64,000 bases of DNA. Source: Nephrocerus scutellatus. Taxonomy: Eukaryota > Arthropoda > Insecta > Diptera > Pipunculidae. Under the pieces are notes generated by a model, which saw nothing but the letters and a program-made list of their open reading frames with translations, ran no database searches and was not told where the DNA came from. Shown here piece by piece: positions 12,663-23,645 of the stretch (its first letter is position 1; each line of letters starts with the position of its first letter). The DNA lies in assembly GCA_947095585.1 (NCBI GenBank), contig OX352763.1, forward strand, positions 117,717,908 through 117,781,907. The letters are read 5' to 3'. Both the position numbers and the translations under genes were made by a program.

Positions 12663-12730
12663 CAGGGCATTTAGAGAGAAAAATATCCCTCCGGTCGGCT
12701 GCAATCGAATTGCAAATTGCTTAACAAATA

Positions 12731-13036
12731 TCTATATAAATAAAAATTAAATTTTGCGCGGTTGTTATTAATGGAAACTCACATTTACCAACCGATTTAT
12801 ATGAAATTTTCAATGTATGTTATCGGCAGGTTGAGAATGGTTATAGGCTATAGTATACCCCATTTCCCTCCCTGTGGGTGTGAAATGTAAAATGTTAATA
12901 TCAGCCACAACAAACAAACCGATATTTATGAACTTTTCAATGTATATTATTGGCAGGTGGGAAAATGTTATAGGCTATAACACCCCATTCCCGGGGACTC
13001 ATGTGTGCGGGTAGCAAAGCGCCCGGGAACAGCTAG
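12731..13036 (+). mobile_element. Non-autonomous Helitron
   Basis: The segment starts with TCTATATAAATAAAAATT, like the TC-type 5' ends of insect Helitrons, and ends in CTAG. The flanking bases are A (12730) and T (13037), the A^T insertion site expected for Helitrons, with no target-site duplication. A CGGG...CCCG stem lies just before the CTAG. Inside, a block of about 121 bp (CCGATnTATATGAA to GGCTATA) occurs twice in tandem. There is no Rep/helicase coding, so it would have relied on enzyme from elsewhere. At 306 bp it is a short member. Confidence 0.75.
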
Positions 13037-13745
13037 TTGCTAAATAAATGCAAACTAAAGGGATTTTCAACTGGTACGCCCCATCTCTTCAATTGGATTT
13101 CTTTGCCATACGTGAAGTTAGCTGCGGTTTGTTTGACGATTCAAATCGTCAATACTTGTCATTTAATCATCAAAATCAAAAATAAGAAATTTGGAGAGTT
13201 TGCAAAAGTTGTTGAAGCTTGTAAACTTTTGCAAATTCTCACAATTTTTTATAAAAGATTGTGTTCGTTTGCAAAAAATTTACGTATGCTACGAGTAACT
13301 CCAATTTTTGTCTTCGCTCTCATCCAGATAAACGAACAATTGAACTTCAGCTGGTGGAACAATTTGAGTCCAAATATAAACCACTTCATAATATTCCCAC
13401 CCAATGAAGACAATGAAATTCAAGGAGTGTCGATAATATGGAGTTCCAAATTTATCGGTTCCGCATCGATTTCAGGAATAGTGCATCTCTGAGATCAATT
13501 TGTGGCGAATTTTGCGCAAGGATTCGGGCCGGCATTCTTATAAAATCGCTTTATCCAAAGAGCTGAAGTCAAACGACCGTCAGCTACGTTGTAACTTCAG
13601 TGATTGCGAATTCTAAACAAACAAACGATCCCGATTTTCATCGCAAAAACATTCTCAGAGATTAAGCCCACCCATTTTTGTCTCAATGGCTTCGTTAGTT
13701 AGCAAAATGGAATTTTGGTAAGTCAGTAACTAGAAGACATTTACG
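13037..13745. other. Unassigned; 151-codon open frame
   Basis: The plus strand is open from 13037 to 13492 (151 codons). The translation is rich in Ile, Phe, Asn and Lys, as expected of AT-rich noncoding DNA, and matches no family I know. The frame begins exactly at the Helitron boundary. I see nothing else. Confidence 0.35.
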
Positions 13746-13749
13746 AAAT

Positions 13750-15120
13750 GCCACAAGACTGACGACTAAAAAACTGAAGGGCAACAAGGCGGTAAGATTT
13801 GATGGTATTCCCGCAGAGCTCGTACGAACAGCGCCAACAACATCGAGTGAACTACTGCATCCACTAATAGAGAGAGCCTGGGAATCCAGAAGCTTCCCTG
13901 ACGAGTGTAAAACGAAAACATCATTGTCAAGCTCCCGAAGAGCAGTGCATTAACTGAAGAGGGATTTGTGAGCTGTCTGCTGTTGCCAAGAAAATGGCAA
14001 AAATCATCCACGATCGAATCAAAGACCATCTTGAGGACATACTCGATGCCGAACACGCCGGATTTAAGTCTGAATCTTCCGTGCGGATAATCATTAAACA
14101 GTGCTTTGCATTTCGATTACCACTTCGATTTTAAAAATGCATTCGAGAGCGTTAACAGGGAATTTATTTGGCTTGCTTTGGGAAGAAGAGGTATCCCAGA
14201 CAAATTGATTGCTATTATTAAGGCAACATACGATGAGTCCAAATGTAATTTCCTACACAGAGATAAGCTGCCAGCAGAAATTGATATACAAAATGGGGTT
14301 AGACAGGGCTGCATAATGTCACCAATCTTTTTTTATTGGCGATAAGTGATGTATTGCACGCAGCTGTGTCGAGCGAAAAAGGAGGAATTCAATGGACTTT
14401 ACAGACACACCTTAAACACCTGGATTACGCGGATAGACATCTCACAAGATCATGAATCTCCATCAAATGACAACAAGGGTAGAGAGAGAAGCTGAAGATT
14501 AATTCGGGGAAAACCAAAAGGATCAGCCTCTAAATCCAAATGAGCATTTGTGGACAACCGATAGAGAAAGTAGAACATTTTCAATATTGTCTCTGGAACG
14601 GAACTAAATATCAGTAATAGAATCGGGATGGAACGTCCAAAATATGGAATAACAACTCCATGAGTTTAAAGACCAAGCTACTACTGTTCCGCCTAATGTT
14701 GAATCTATACAGCTGTATGGGTGCAGCACATGGAAGGTAATATCTGCTCTCATAAGGAAGCTGCAAACGTACGTCAATGAATGTCTGCGAACATTCACGG
14801 ATTATTTGACCCAATCGCATCTCAAATGATGAACTGCACACGAGAATAGGCCAGGAATCTGTTGACACTATTATTTTAAGACATAAGTAGCGGTGGATTG
14901 GCCATACACTAAAACGAAACGAAAGCAATTGTATCGCGAGCCAAGAGATGGAACGGAGCCCGTTGACACAGTCAGGCAGAAGAGTGGGACGCCCTATAGA
15001 AGTACATGGCATAGAACAGTCAAGGAGGAATTGGCGCAACTGGGGAAGAGCTGGAGCGAGCACATTCATAGAAACTGCGCAGAAGAAGCGCAGGCTCTAT
15101 GCCTCTTGAGGGGAACTTAA
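13750..15120 (+). mobile_element. APE-type non-LTR retrotransposon, degenerate RT to C-terminus (family B)
   Basis: This is the largest family B copy. Blocks in order: KLKGNKAVRFDGIPAELVRT (start of RT, about 13775), HAGFKSES (about 14050), FDFKNAFESVNREFIWLA with the first catalytic Asp counterpart (about 14125), GVRQGCIMSPIFF (about 14295), HLDYADR-like catalytic box (about 14418, mutated from DYADD), a KTKLLLFR/LYSCMG region (about 14670-14720), a W-I/P-H(T)LK block (about 14895) and EEAQALCLLRGT at the end (about 15085). Many frameshifts break it, and the endonuclease is absent (5' truncation). Other family B pieces lie at 28690-29265 and 42483-42900, with a tail at 26012-26295. The clade name is uncertain. 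Confidence 0.8.
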
Positions 15121-15194
15121 CGGTCTTAAATAGTCAGAGTATCTAAGAAAGTAAGTAAGCAAGAACTACACAAATTGACTGTTTATGTGGATTT

Positions 15195-15615
15195 TATGCT
15201 GATAGGTCCATACTTATTTTTCAAGTATGCTGGACACGCAGTCACCGTCATGGGAGATCGCTATCGGATTAAGTTGACGGCTATTTTCGGAATAAACTGA
15301 AAGAGTTTGACCTGGAGATAATGCAGTTTAAAAATATGGCACCACTTCTGATACAGCTGACCAAAAAATCAAGCTATTAAAGTTGAAGGTCTGTTCTCTA
15401 GCAATAGACCAGTAAACTGACCGTCTCATTCGTGTGATAGAACGCCTCTTGACATTTTTCTTAGGTGCTATGTCAATTCCACGGTCTATACCAAGTAGGC
15501 ATATTCTTTAGATAACCTAAGGACCAATATAGAACGCGAAATAACCGACATTTATGCGAAAAAGTCATGCAAAATTCGGTTCAGCACATTCATTCCTGCA
15601 TGTGTTTGTGTGGAG
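15195..15615 (+). mobile_element. Tc1/mariner-superfamily transposase fragment
   Basis: C-terminal half of a transposase of the same general type as 9280-10012. Visible are IGPYLFFKYAGHAVTV and GDRYR (about 15205-15270), a MQF...TTSDTAD stretch standing where QQDGATxHTA is expected (about 15320-15360), and an IEREITDIYAEK-like tail (about 15530). The N-terminal DNA-binding part and first catalytic motif are missing, and frame changes are frequent. Confidence 0.65.
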
Positions 15616-17089
15616 GACATTTAAGTGATCTTGTCTTTCATAATTGAAGGTATCGATTGTACTTTAACCAAAAATATATACTTTTTTACACATATCAAAT
15701 GCAAACAGTTTTATTCAAAAAACCAAGTGGGGCGCCCTTAATGCAAAACCCATTCGTACATTCTTCTCCATAGTATCATATATTAAGGACTATTAATCCG
15801 GTAAATAGTTTTGCTTTTTTCATCTCCATATGAATGGTTTAAAAATAAGCTTTTATAATACTGACAGCAAGAAAAACCCATAAATATTAAGTTTTTATGT
15901 AAATTCTGCAAAGTTTGAACAAAATCGGGTAAATATAGGAAACATTTATATGGGAGCGACTCGTCCCTGGGGCCCGATCCGTTCCAAATTTTAATAGAAA
16001 GTGTTGTCACCGGACATACACATGTGTATAAAATTTGAACAAAATCGGGCTTAAGGAAGTGGGTTAAAAATTTATCACAAGATTTGAAAAAAGGAAAGAC
16101 AAACTGTTGCGGCTCTATTGCATGTGTTTTAGTTGAAATTAATTTACAAAGTTGGTAATTTGATAACTGAATTCAATTACATTGAGAGGCCGGACCGGAC
16201 CTTCTTGAGCCAAGTGTGATGGTGATGATACAAAATTATTTGAAAAAATTAAATTTTATAGATATCTTTATTTATCTGTCGGATAACAAAAGTCTTGTTA
16301 AAAGCATACATTTGCATTTGTCACATACTAATTCATGATGCAACATAAACCCTATGCCAAGACGTTTAAATTCAAGCTTCAAAGACTATTGCAGTAGTCA
16401 AATACTAATCAGAAAATTTTCGTTAACCAATAACCCCTCCAATTATTCGAGACCCTAGAGGTCTTCAATAATTACGAGTGCATATACAACGAACAAACAG
16501 AAATCCCATCTGCCATAATCCGCAAATTATTTTCATTTGAATTAAAATTCTTATCGCAAACCGCGTAGATCCACTACACAGCTGTAAGTCAGCAAAGAGA
16601 TCGATCGACTCGATAAGATCACGTATTTTAGCTGAAAAAATGACAATCTTCTCACAGTGCTCACCTTCGCATAACTGCTGTAAACTCCACATGCTTGTAT
16701 AACAATGCAAATCGCCAATAATTTCCATAAAATTGACAAATTGCCATCTCTCACGGATGATGATTTTCCAAGGGGTGTGACTGACCCCATTTTCGATTGA
16801 AAAGTCAAGGAAAAATCCTTAAATGCGGTAAAGTTTCTCGTATTGCGATCTTTTATCTTATCTTAAGTTTAAAAAAGGTTTAAAGGTTTTTCTGTTGAAA
16901 GAAACGTTTAATAGAAATAACTGCACAAATTGATTTAAATTCACAAACACGCGAGACTATCGGATAAATGCAACAGACATTCCACCGGCCGACCGAATCG
17001 ATCTATCTGCTGTTGAAAAAAAAATTAATGAAATCCTAATCTGATAATTAAATGAATGAAGAAAAATCCCGCACCGTTTTTCCCAAATT
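15616..17089. other. Unassigned; short internal duplication
   Basis: TTTGAACAAAATCGGG occurs twice (about 15915 and 16035), separated by a GC-rich ATGGGAGCGACTCGTCCC stretch, suggesting a short dispersed repeat. No coding or RNA signature was found in the rest. Confidence 0.4.
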
Positions 17090-17960
17090 ACAACGACGAC
17101 CACAAAGACGACATAAGCCTTTCGTCTAAGTCCGAATCAAGCTCGTGTTTCTTTTGATTTTTTTTTAAAGAAAAGAAATCTAGAAATTTGATGAAAGATA
17201 CCACACGTCCTTTTGGCGATCGTTAAAAAAACGGAAAACCTTACTTCGTATCGACAAGATCGACTAAAGTTCCAAAAAGCCGACTTTTCTTGATACAGAC
17301 TTTTCGATCCACTGAAATTTATGTTTTTGCCGAAACCAAAAAACTCAAAAATAAGATATTGAAGAATCAAAAAAAAGGAAAAACACCGAACGTTATGCGT
17401 CCGTTCCGTATGACGGCACGCAACTGAATGAATTTCTCGTATCTCGTTCAAGAAATTGAGCTCCACCGCACAGAAAAAGTGAAGTTCGTGTTCGTCAAGC
17501 GAAGACAAAAAAAGAACTCAAAAATAGAGCCAAACCAGCCGGAGTCAGGCGACTCGACCACATCTATTCACTCGCGCACAATCTGAGCAACAACCGACGG
17601 ACACAACAACATCTCAATTCTCAAGCAAGCGAAGTCAGCGAATTACGACGACGGCGACGGCGACGACAACCCCCACACACGCCTTACACAGTGGACACAG
17701 TTATCGCACTGGTTTGAGATTTGTTTAACGCCAGCCAGCACCAGCAGTAGAGGAAAGCCGCGGAGCAGAAGACCAACGACGACGACAACGGCAAGTTTCG
17801 CCTTCGCAATCATAAGCGCAAATGTAAGAAGATGGGGAACATTAGTACTCTTGGGCATGGCGGTATGCGGTATGCCACTATCAGTATCAATTCTAAACAG
17901 TTGACTACAAGAATCATTATCGCTTCGTGCCACACCACACTATCTCTCACTCTTTGGGAA
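17090..17960 (+). promoter_or_regulatory. Candidate promoter / 5'-UTR-like segment
   Basis: This stretch has higher GC, A/C-rich strings with CAACAACA and GACGACGAC repeats (17645-17668, 17771-17790), and no retroelement signature, much like 5' untranslated exons of fly genes. A donor-like AAT|GTAAGA lies at 17823/17824. A start codon with a sensible frame and a clear TATA box or initiator are not visible. It may be a noncoding first exon or simply local low-complexity sequence. Confidence 0.22.
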
Positions 17961-18375
17961 GGTAAAAGTACTACATCTTGCAGACTGCAGTTGCTCTGCT
18001 GTTGAGTCGTAGCTAACTCAACCAGCTCCCGGCACTTTTACGTGTTGCGTTAAGGATATCATAGCAGAGGAGTCAGGAGAGTCAAGTTTACGATAAAAAG
18101 ATACGATAAATTCTCCCGAAAATTAAAAACGATATGCTCCACCAATTCACTCTCACTCTCTCTCACAGTGTATTTCTATTTGGATAGTCTCAAGTCTGCT
18201 AACAGTGCCTGAGTGCAGAGTACCTTTTCCGTATTTATTTACATATTTAGTTGATTGGCGCACCCAACTCCCACGCTATCGAGTATTCTGTCAGTTATGA
18301 CATCTGACAAATTTCTTTGCTATCCTAGCATAACTGTAAAGATGTTTCCATAACGGAATATTACTTCATTGTAAT
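17961..18375. other. Unassigned; CT-rich tract
   Basis: A CTCTCACTCTCTCTCAC tract near 18148-18165 resembles a GAGA-type site. Nothing else is recognisable. Confidence 0.35.
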
Positions 18376-18378
18376 ATT

Positions 18379-18662
18379 AGCCGCGTTCTATTAAACTGAA
18401 CTAACTGAATTAGTAACTATATCTGAAGTAACAGCCAGTGACTAGACTGTTCGATTGACAACTCTTCACTTCAGTTAAAAATAAGGCGAAATTGGGCAAA
18501 CTTAAGTAAGTGAAGAGGTGTGAAGAGATGAGTAACATTGACATTTATCTGAAGTGAAGAAAATAATACCAATCGAACAGTCTCTAGACTTCAGGGGATC
18601 AATTTAAGTGAAGACTCGCTCAATTAACTGAAGTGAAGAGCTCAGTCTAATTGAACGCGGCT
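18379..18662. mobile_element. 284-bp palindromic MITE / fold-back element
   Basis: The ends are inverted: AGCCGCGTTCTATTAAACTGA at the left faces AGCCGCGTTCAATTAGACTGA read from the right. ATT flanks both sides (18376-18378 and 18663-18665) as a possible 3-bp target duplication. Further inside, GACTGTTCGATTG (about 18447) and CAATCGAACAGTC (about 18571) form a second inverted pair, and CTTCACTTCAG/CTGAAGTGAAG occur in both directions. There is no coding capacity. The superfamily is not certain; a 3-bp duplication is usual for PIF/Harbinger, though ATT is not its usual TWA. Confidence 0.75.
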
Positions 18663-18687
18663 ATTACGTTGTAGCAACAACAAACTA

Positions 18688-18765
18688 CAGTAGATCATCG
18701 ATTATCCGGACTAATATGGAAAAGATAGTGTCCCGATATGTGATATTACGGATAATCGAATTTTT
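18688..18765 (+). mobile_element. pogo/Tigger-like terminal fragment
   Basis: After a TA (18686-18687), the sequence CAGTAGATCATCGATTATCC followed by GGACTAAT resembles the terminal inverted repeat and subterminal region of pogo/Tigger elements. It is followed by a second ACGGATAATCGAA stretch. No matching opposite terminus was found, so it is a truncated end. A similar terminus is at 44231. Confidence 0.45.
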
Positions 18766-18821
18766 ATTAATTTCGTTTTCTACAAAAAACAATTTTTTTG
18801 TGTTCGTTCAGATGGTAGTCT

Positions 18822-19420
18822 GTAGTCTTACTCATTCGACCATTGCGATCCATATCCCTCATAACACTATTCATTCATTTTTTTTATTGCGAGCCCCAAG
18901 CGCGAAGCTTATATTCAGAGGACATGAACATTTTTCAGCAAACGCGTGTACATTTGTACGTTTGTTTATCGTGTCGTATATCTCGGCTTCTACTAGTCAA
19001 AATTTGATGGAACTAGTTTTAAAACAATTGGTTAGCGCTCGGCTTGCGATGGCGTAATTTTTTCATTTATATTAGTAACGAATCCTAAGAAAACTGAAAA
19101 AAATACTCAATCTACGCATCGCTGTCGATTTTTTTAAGCCTAAACGTTTGCAAAGTAAAATCGGTCTATTTTAGAAATCGCTATTGACTGAATGACCTAT
19201 CGCTTATGAATGAAAGACCTACATTTAACGTTGCGTACTATAATGCTTCTAAGATAAATTAGTCTTTAGACTGAATTGCAACTAAATATACATACACGGG
19301 TGTGTGTAGTCACTCGCTTAGCAGAATACATTTGCTCGTGTGTCTATAGTAGTGTAAAGTAAAGGCTTCTACCAGTTAGAATTTAATGGGACTAGTTTTA
19401 AAACAATTGTGACGCGTGTG
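18822..19420. repeat. Repeat 3, two diverged adjacent copies
   Basis: A block reading TATATCTCGGCTTCTACTAG then TTTGATGGAACTAGTTTTAA (18972-19030) recurs as GGCTTCTACCAG plus TTTAATGGGACTAGTTTTAA (19363-19412) and again at 29285-29500. Preceding GTGTGT-rich and GCGAGCCCC/GCGCGTTCG segments also correspond. Class unknown, no coding. Confidence 0.55.
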
Positions 19421-20895
19421 GCGCGTGTAAAAAAATACAATTTTTTAAAATAAGAGTTTTTTATTAAAAAAAAAAAATTGTTGTTTCTATTACTTTACAT
19501 ATGCAGCACGTTTTGGTTTGAAGGCGCAAATGAGCATCAGCATCGTCATTATTTTCAAGTAACAGATCTTCTCCTCGACTTCCTCTTACTGTGCTAGTCA
19601 TCAATATTTGGGTTACATATTCCACTATCGTTAACTTGCATTATGTTTATTTTCAAAATAAACCCAGATTAAAAGGAAAGAACGCACCAACAACGATGGC
19701 AAGGTATGATTCAAAGGCTTGTAAAAATGTTTTGTTGAAACTCTATCATCTTTAATAATAAAAACTCTAAAAACTTAAAAAACTACAATAAAATATTACA
19801 GCGAATTATGAAGACAAAAATGGCAACACTATAAATGCGACACACAGCCGGCAAGTGATTCTTTTCCGCAATGTTTCTGCAAAGCTGTTAATCTGCTGCA
19901 GTTTTTCACAGCACACATTTGGTCATCTTCTTGTCTTTCACATTAGTTTTAACATCACGTTAATTCCACTAACAGACGCATAACAAGACAAAGAATTACA
20001 GAACCGTAGCAGCACAATGGCACTGCTCTCTGCACAACTTTCAGAGAGCTGAGAGCAACAGCAACTCATTTTTTTACCGGCATTTGGCATCTGCAGCGTA
20101 AAATAATGCTTACGTTTTTATCGTAACTTTTGCCGCAAAAGTGTGTTTCATATCAACTTGAGCTAAACAAAAAACTCAACCATTGAGTGCTATTGCAAAA
20201 ACCGCAAATCTTTTCAATTCAAACAATTGATCAACAACTGAAATGATATGAATAAATAATGGAACAATAGGTGCTGGGAGCGGAGCAAACAAGCGTCGCA
20301 CACAGTGGATGAACAAAAATAATAAGATAGGACTTGAGACTTGACTGAGTCAAAAGCTTTGTTCCTGTGGGCAACATACCTGCTTTGCGAATACCGTGTC
20401 TCTTCTGTGCTCGAAGTAATGACAAGGTGTTGAAAGGTACACAGTTTCAAAGATCGCGTTCGCTCACATTTCGTTTACATGACCAAAACATACCATAGAG
20501 ATGGGTAACAATGCAAGAGTTGAAGAAGTTTTACTCACATTGAAATGAGGTCTGCAGGTCAATTAGGATTTAATATGTTTCAAGATATTGATAGAGATAT
20601 GAGCGTTTCCATTACCTTGGAAAGAATAGACGTTAGAGCTATGGGTGGGTACGAAGGAAGAAACGACTGCTTTGTACAAGCTATACACAGGGTACTTTCT
20701 AAAATACTAACGAATAGTCTTAGAGGCCTCTTTGAAGCTTAATTCAAAGTATCCGCCTTCCTATGGCTTGACCCTGATTATCCCTATAAGAGATAAAGTG
20801 TCTCGTACTCATAAGAATGATATTTGAGATCATATCATTGGCCGCGAAGTTGCTGATGACGTCCTATTTGGCTTTATCGTAGTGCTATAACGTTC
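19421..20895. other. Unassigned sequence
   Basis: Nothing recognised. A poly(A) run near 19469-19481, short open frames on both strands at 20214-20450 and a 65-codon plus frame at 20545-20742 have no family resemblance. Confidence 0.45.
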
Positions 20896-20899
20896 TTTT

Positions 20900-21680
20900 A
20901 GCAATTTTTCCAATGAGAAAAATAAGGTTATAAGCTCGATTATGTAAATAAAACAATTTTTGTGTGGTGTAACGCATCCACTCAATTTTTATTTTATTTG
21001 AAAGAATATTGTATGGCATTAAGTATGGAATATAACGTCGTTCAAATGCCCTCCGCGGCTTTGCTTGGTGATATGTATTCGGGAGGTCCAGTTTTCGATA
21101 ACTGTAGCATAAATTTGACTGAATTTGCTGAATAGCGTTCGTTATGTTGACTTTGAGGTCATCAATTGTTAGCTGTTTCTTCGCATAAACCTGTAATTTA
21201 AGATACCGCCAAAGAAAGAAGTCTAAAAGTGTTAAATCGCATGCTCTCGGTGGCCATTTCATGTCAAACCAGATAACCATGCCCTCAAATCGGTTGTGCA
21301 GAATGTCCATCGTGACATGCACTGTGTGGTTCGTAGTAGTCCTGTTGGAACCACATGCCGGCATCCATATATCATCCAGTATACGTTACAAGAAGTTGCT
21401 TATAATCGATCTGTAGCGCTAGCCGTTGACGGTTATGGTAATGCCAGTTTCGTTTTGGAAGAAGTACGGATCGACGATTCCGCCAGACCGAAATCTGCAC
21501 CAAGTCCAATTGGATTTTATACGGGTGCGGACCCAAGTTTCGTCACAAAATCGACAATTTGAAGAAGCAGAAAGGCCAAGTTCTTGTTAGTTGACTGCCT
21601 CGGTTTTCTTGTAATCGCTGAATAATTGACTCGGCAGGATGGTTGTGCCGAGGATAAAAAATCACGCGGAACGTTTTTTG
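20900..21680 (-). mobile_element. Tc1/mariner-superfamily transposase remnant
   Basis: Read on the minus strand from about 21680: NHPAESIIQRL with ENRGSQLT (N-terminal helix-turn-helix region), then directly LGPHPYKIQL (so the middle of the DNA-binding domain is deleted), SGGI..PYFFQNETGITITVNG (about 21500-21430), a degenerate WFQQD-equivalent, then WPPRACDLTLLDFFLWRYLK (about 21250-21190) holding the third acidic position, and LTIDDLKVNITNAIQQI. The last 159 codons form one open frame (21364-20888), which makes this the best preserved of the three related copies here. Its first catalytic motif (SDEAHF) is lost in the deletion. Inactive. Confidence 0.82.
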
Positions 21681-23450
21681 AACGAATCACTAATTTTGAA
21701 AATAATATTTAATGATTTCCACAGGTTGCGTGAACGGTATTACCTTCCATGGTGATTTGCCACAAATTTTACAGATGTTGCTTTAACAACATGGCCGCTA
21801 TAACTTAACAAGTTTCTAACATCCCCATTGAAAGACCATTTACTAGACAATCGACGGATGATGATGATATTTTTCAGGATGCAAAGTAAGAAACAAGTTC
21901 TGGATGTATATCAGGAACGCTTCAAGGATCATTTATAAGCTGTGATATATTATTTATCTGAGCGAATATATCAAAAATCGTTTCTTCGGGTGGGATTGTG
22001 AAGCCAACCAGAACTGTGTCAGTCACAGTAAGACAATTCCACAGTACCTATAAACATGCAGTGCTTACGGGGGCACACATATTTCTATCGCAAATAATGC
22101 TCCCTAAGTCTTTTTCTTGATTTTTTTTTGCCTTTCCATTAGGACTGATCGGACGGGGTATTCCATGTACGGCGGGTGTTAATCTAACCTCTTTCTCTCT
22201 CCTATTTACAGCTCTTTCACAATAATTGGTTTGAGGTGAAAGGTGTAGGGTATGTCAAAAGTTCATAAGACATTTGTTCTAAGAATCATGAGAACCATAC
22301 GTGAGAATCTTGCAGTTGTTGTTGTTGTTGTTGGTAATGATGTTTGAAAAGAAAACGAGAATTAGCTATTTGTCGATGATACCGCCCGCGCATATTTCTT
22401 TTCAGTGAAATTACCATCATAATCGACAAAAGTCCGCATTGTACTCATGCTGGTGAAGCCTCCTACGTGCGTGTAAGTAATTTTTTTTATCAGATATTAA
22501 CGATCGATAACTCGTACGAAGGTAGAGATCACCATCAACGTAAATGCATAAATGATGGTACAGAGGTAAACGCTATTAGTGCAGTCATTTTTTTGCAGTG
22601 TCTCTTTGCCATTGATCTTTATAATCATTCAATGGACAATAATAATAATGACAGTTGCTAAACATGTAGGTAAGGCTTCATTATTAATAGAAGCTACGTT
22701 TTTTACTGCCAGTAGTTATAATTGTAACGCATGTTGCATTCACAGAATTCGCATTCTAGCAACTAATTCAATTATTGTTTCAATACAATTTCTAATAACA
22801 ATAACAAATGATATAAAATAATAAGTTCTTCAACTATTCATTACGAGATCTACACCATTCCATACTGTATTGAAATGCGTCTACTCATCTGTTTATCCCT
22901 CAACTTTTTTGTCACCAATTAACGTCGGTCATGCGCCTCTGACACACCCATCAGCTTATTAAACACAACGTGGCCGCAGTCCTTAATCCTTAGGTGTCAA
23001 TAAATCGTGCGAACGGAAGAATTTGTATGTCAAGTGTGGATAACTTATCGCATTACACAGAAGCACCCAACAAGAAACACTAAGAGGGTGTTGCGGCGAC
23101 CACCCATCCACCTACAAGTCTGCAACAACTTCCTGCAAAGCGCCAACTGATTGGTTTAGAGAGCATTTGGGAAATGGAATTTCGTCAAAGCGCATGCTCA
23201 CACCTAAGGGTAGGATTTTCTCACCCTCAGTCAATTTTAATGCGGTAACTAAAAGTACCGCCCCATGTTGATGTCAATACAATTAATTACGGTTTCACTA
23301 TAAAAAGTTAATCCTTTTTTTGGTTTGGTTTTCTTTCCTTTCCCATTTGGTATTTTTTTTTTTTTAAAAGCCTGAACCTCTTTCAAAGGGGTTGCACAAT
23401 CCAATTTTTGATGCTTTTTTGCATAACACTGGACATTTGAGCTCGATGTT
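21681..23450. other. Unassigned sequence
   Basis: No gene recognised. It contains a GTT microsatellite, an acceptor-like CTCCTATTTACAG near 22211, and a run of T near 23350-23365. None forms a supportable exon. Confidence 0.45.
22315..22333. repeat. (GTT)n microsatellite
   Basis: Six perfect GTT units. Confidence 0.95.
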
Positions 23451-23454
23451 GGTC

Positions 23455-23645
23455 CCGAGGTGGTCTAATAGAACGTAGACTTGACAAGGAGGCTTTTAAT
23501 AGAGTATGTCATGATTGGCTTATAAATAAGATTCGTTTGCTCAACTTAGACACCTCTCTCATTGCATGGATTGAAGATTATTTATGGAACCGTAAAAGAA
23601 ATGTTTTATTGAAAGTATCTCTTCAGCTTAGCGGTCAGTCATGAG
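23455..23645 (+). mobile_element. Non-LTR reverse-transcriptase fragment
   Basis: The translation DLDKEAFNRV, then INKIRLLNLDTSLIAWIEDY and NRKRNVLL, follows the RT pattern DFxKAFDxVxH...LL..KL....I..WI..YL..R. The N-terminal Asp box and the following helix are therefore present. It ends at about 23640, where the 5' region of the family A element begins. The family differs from A and B. Confidence 0.65.

Noticed and set aside
13037..13492. 151-codon plus-strand frame
   Set aside because: AT-driven composition, no motif, begins at the Helitron border; not supportable as a gene.
14611..15069. 152-codon minus-strand frame
   Set aside because: Antisense to the family B retrotransposon; no recognisable protein.
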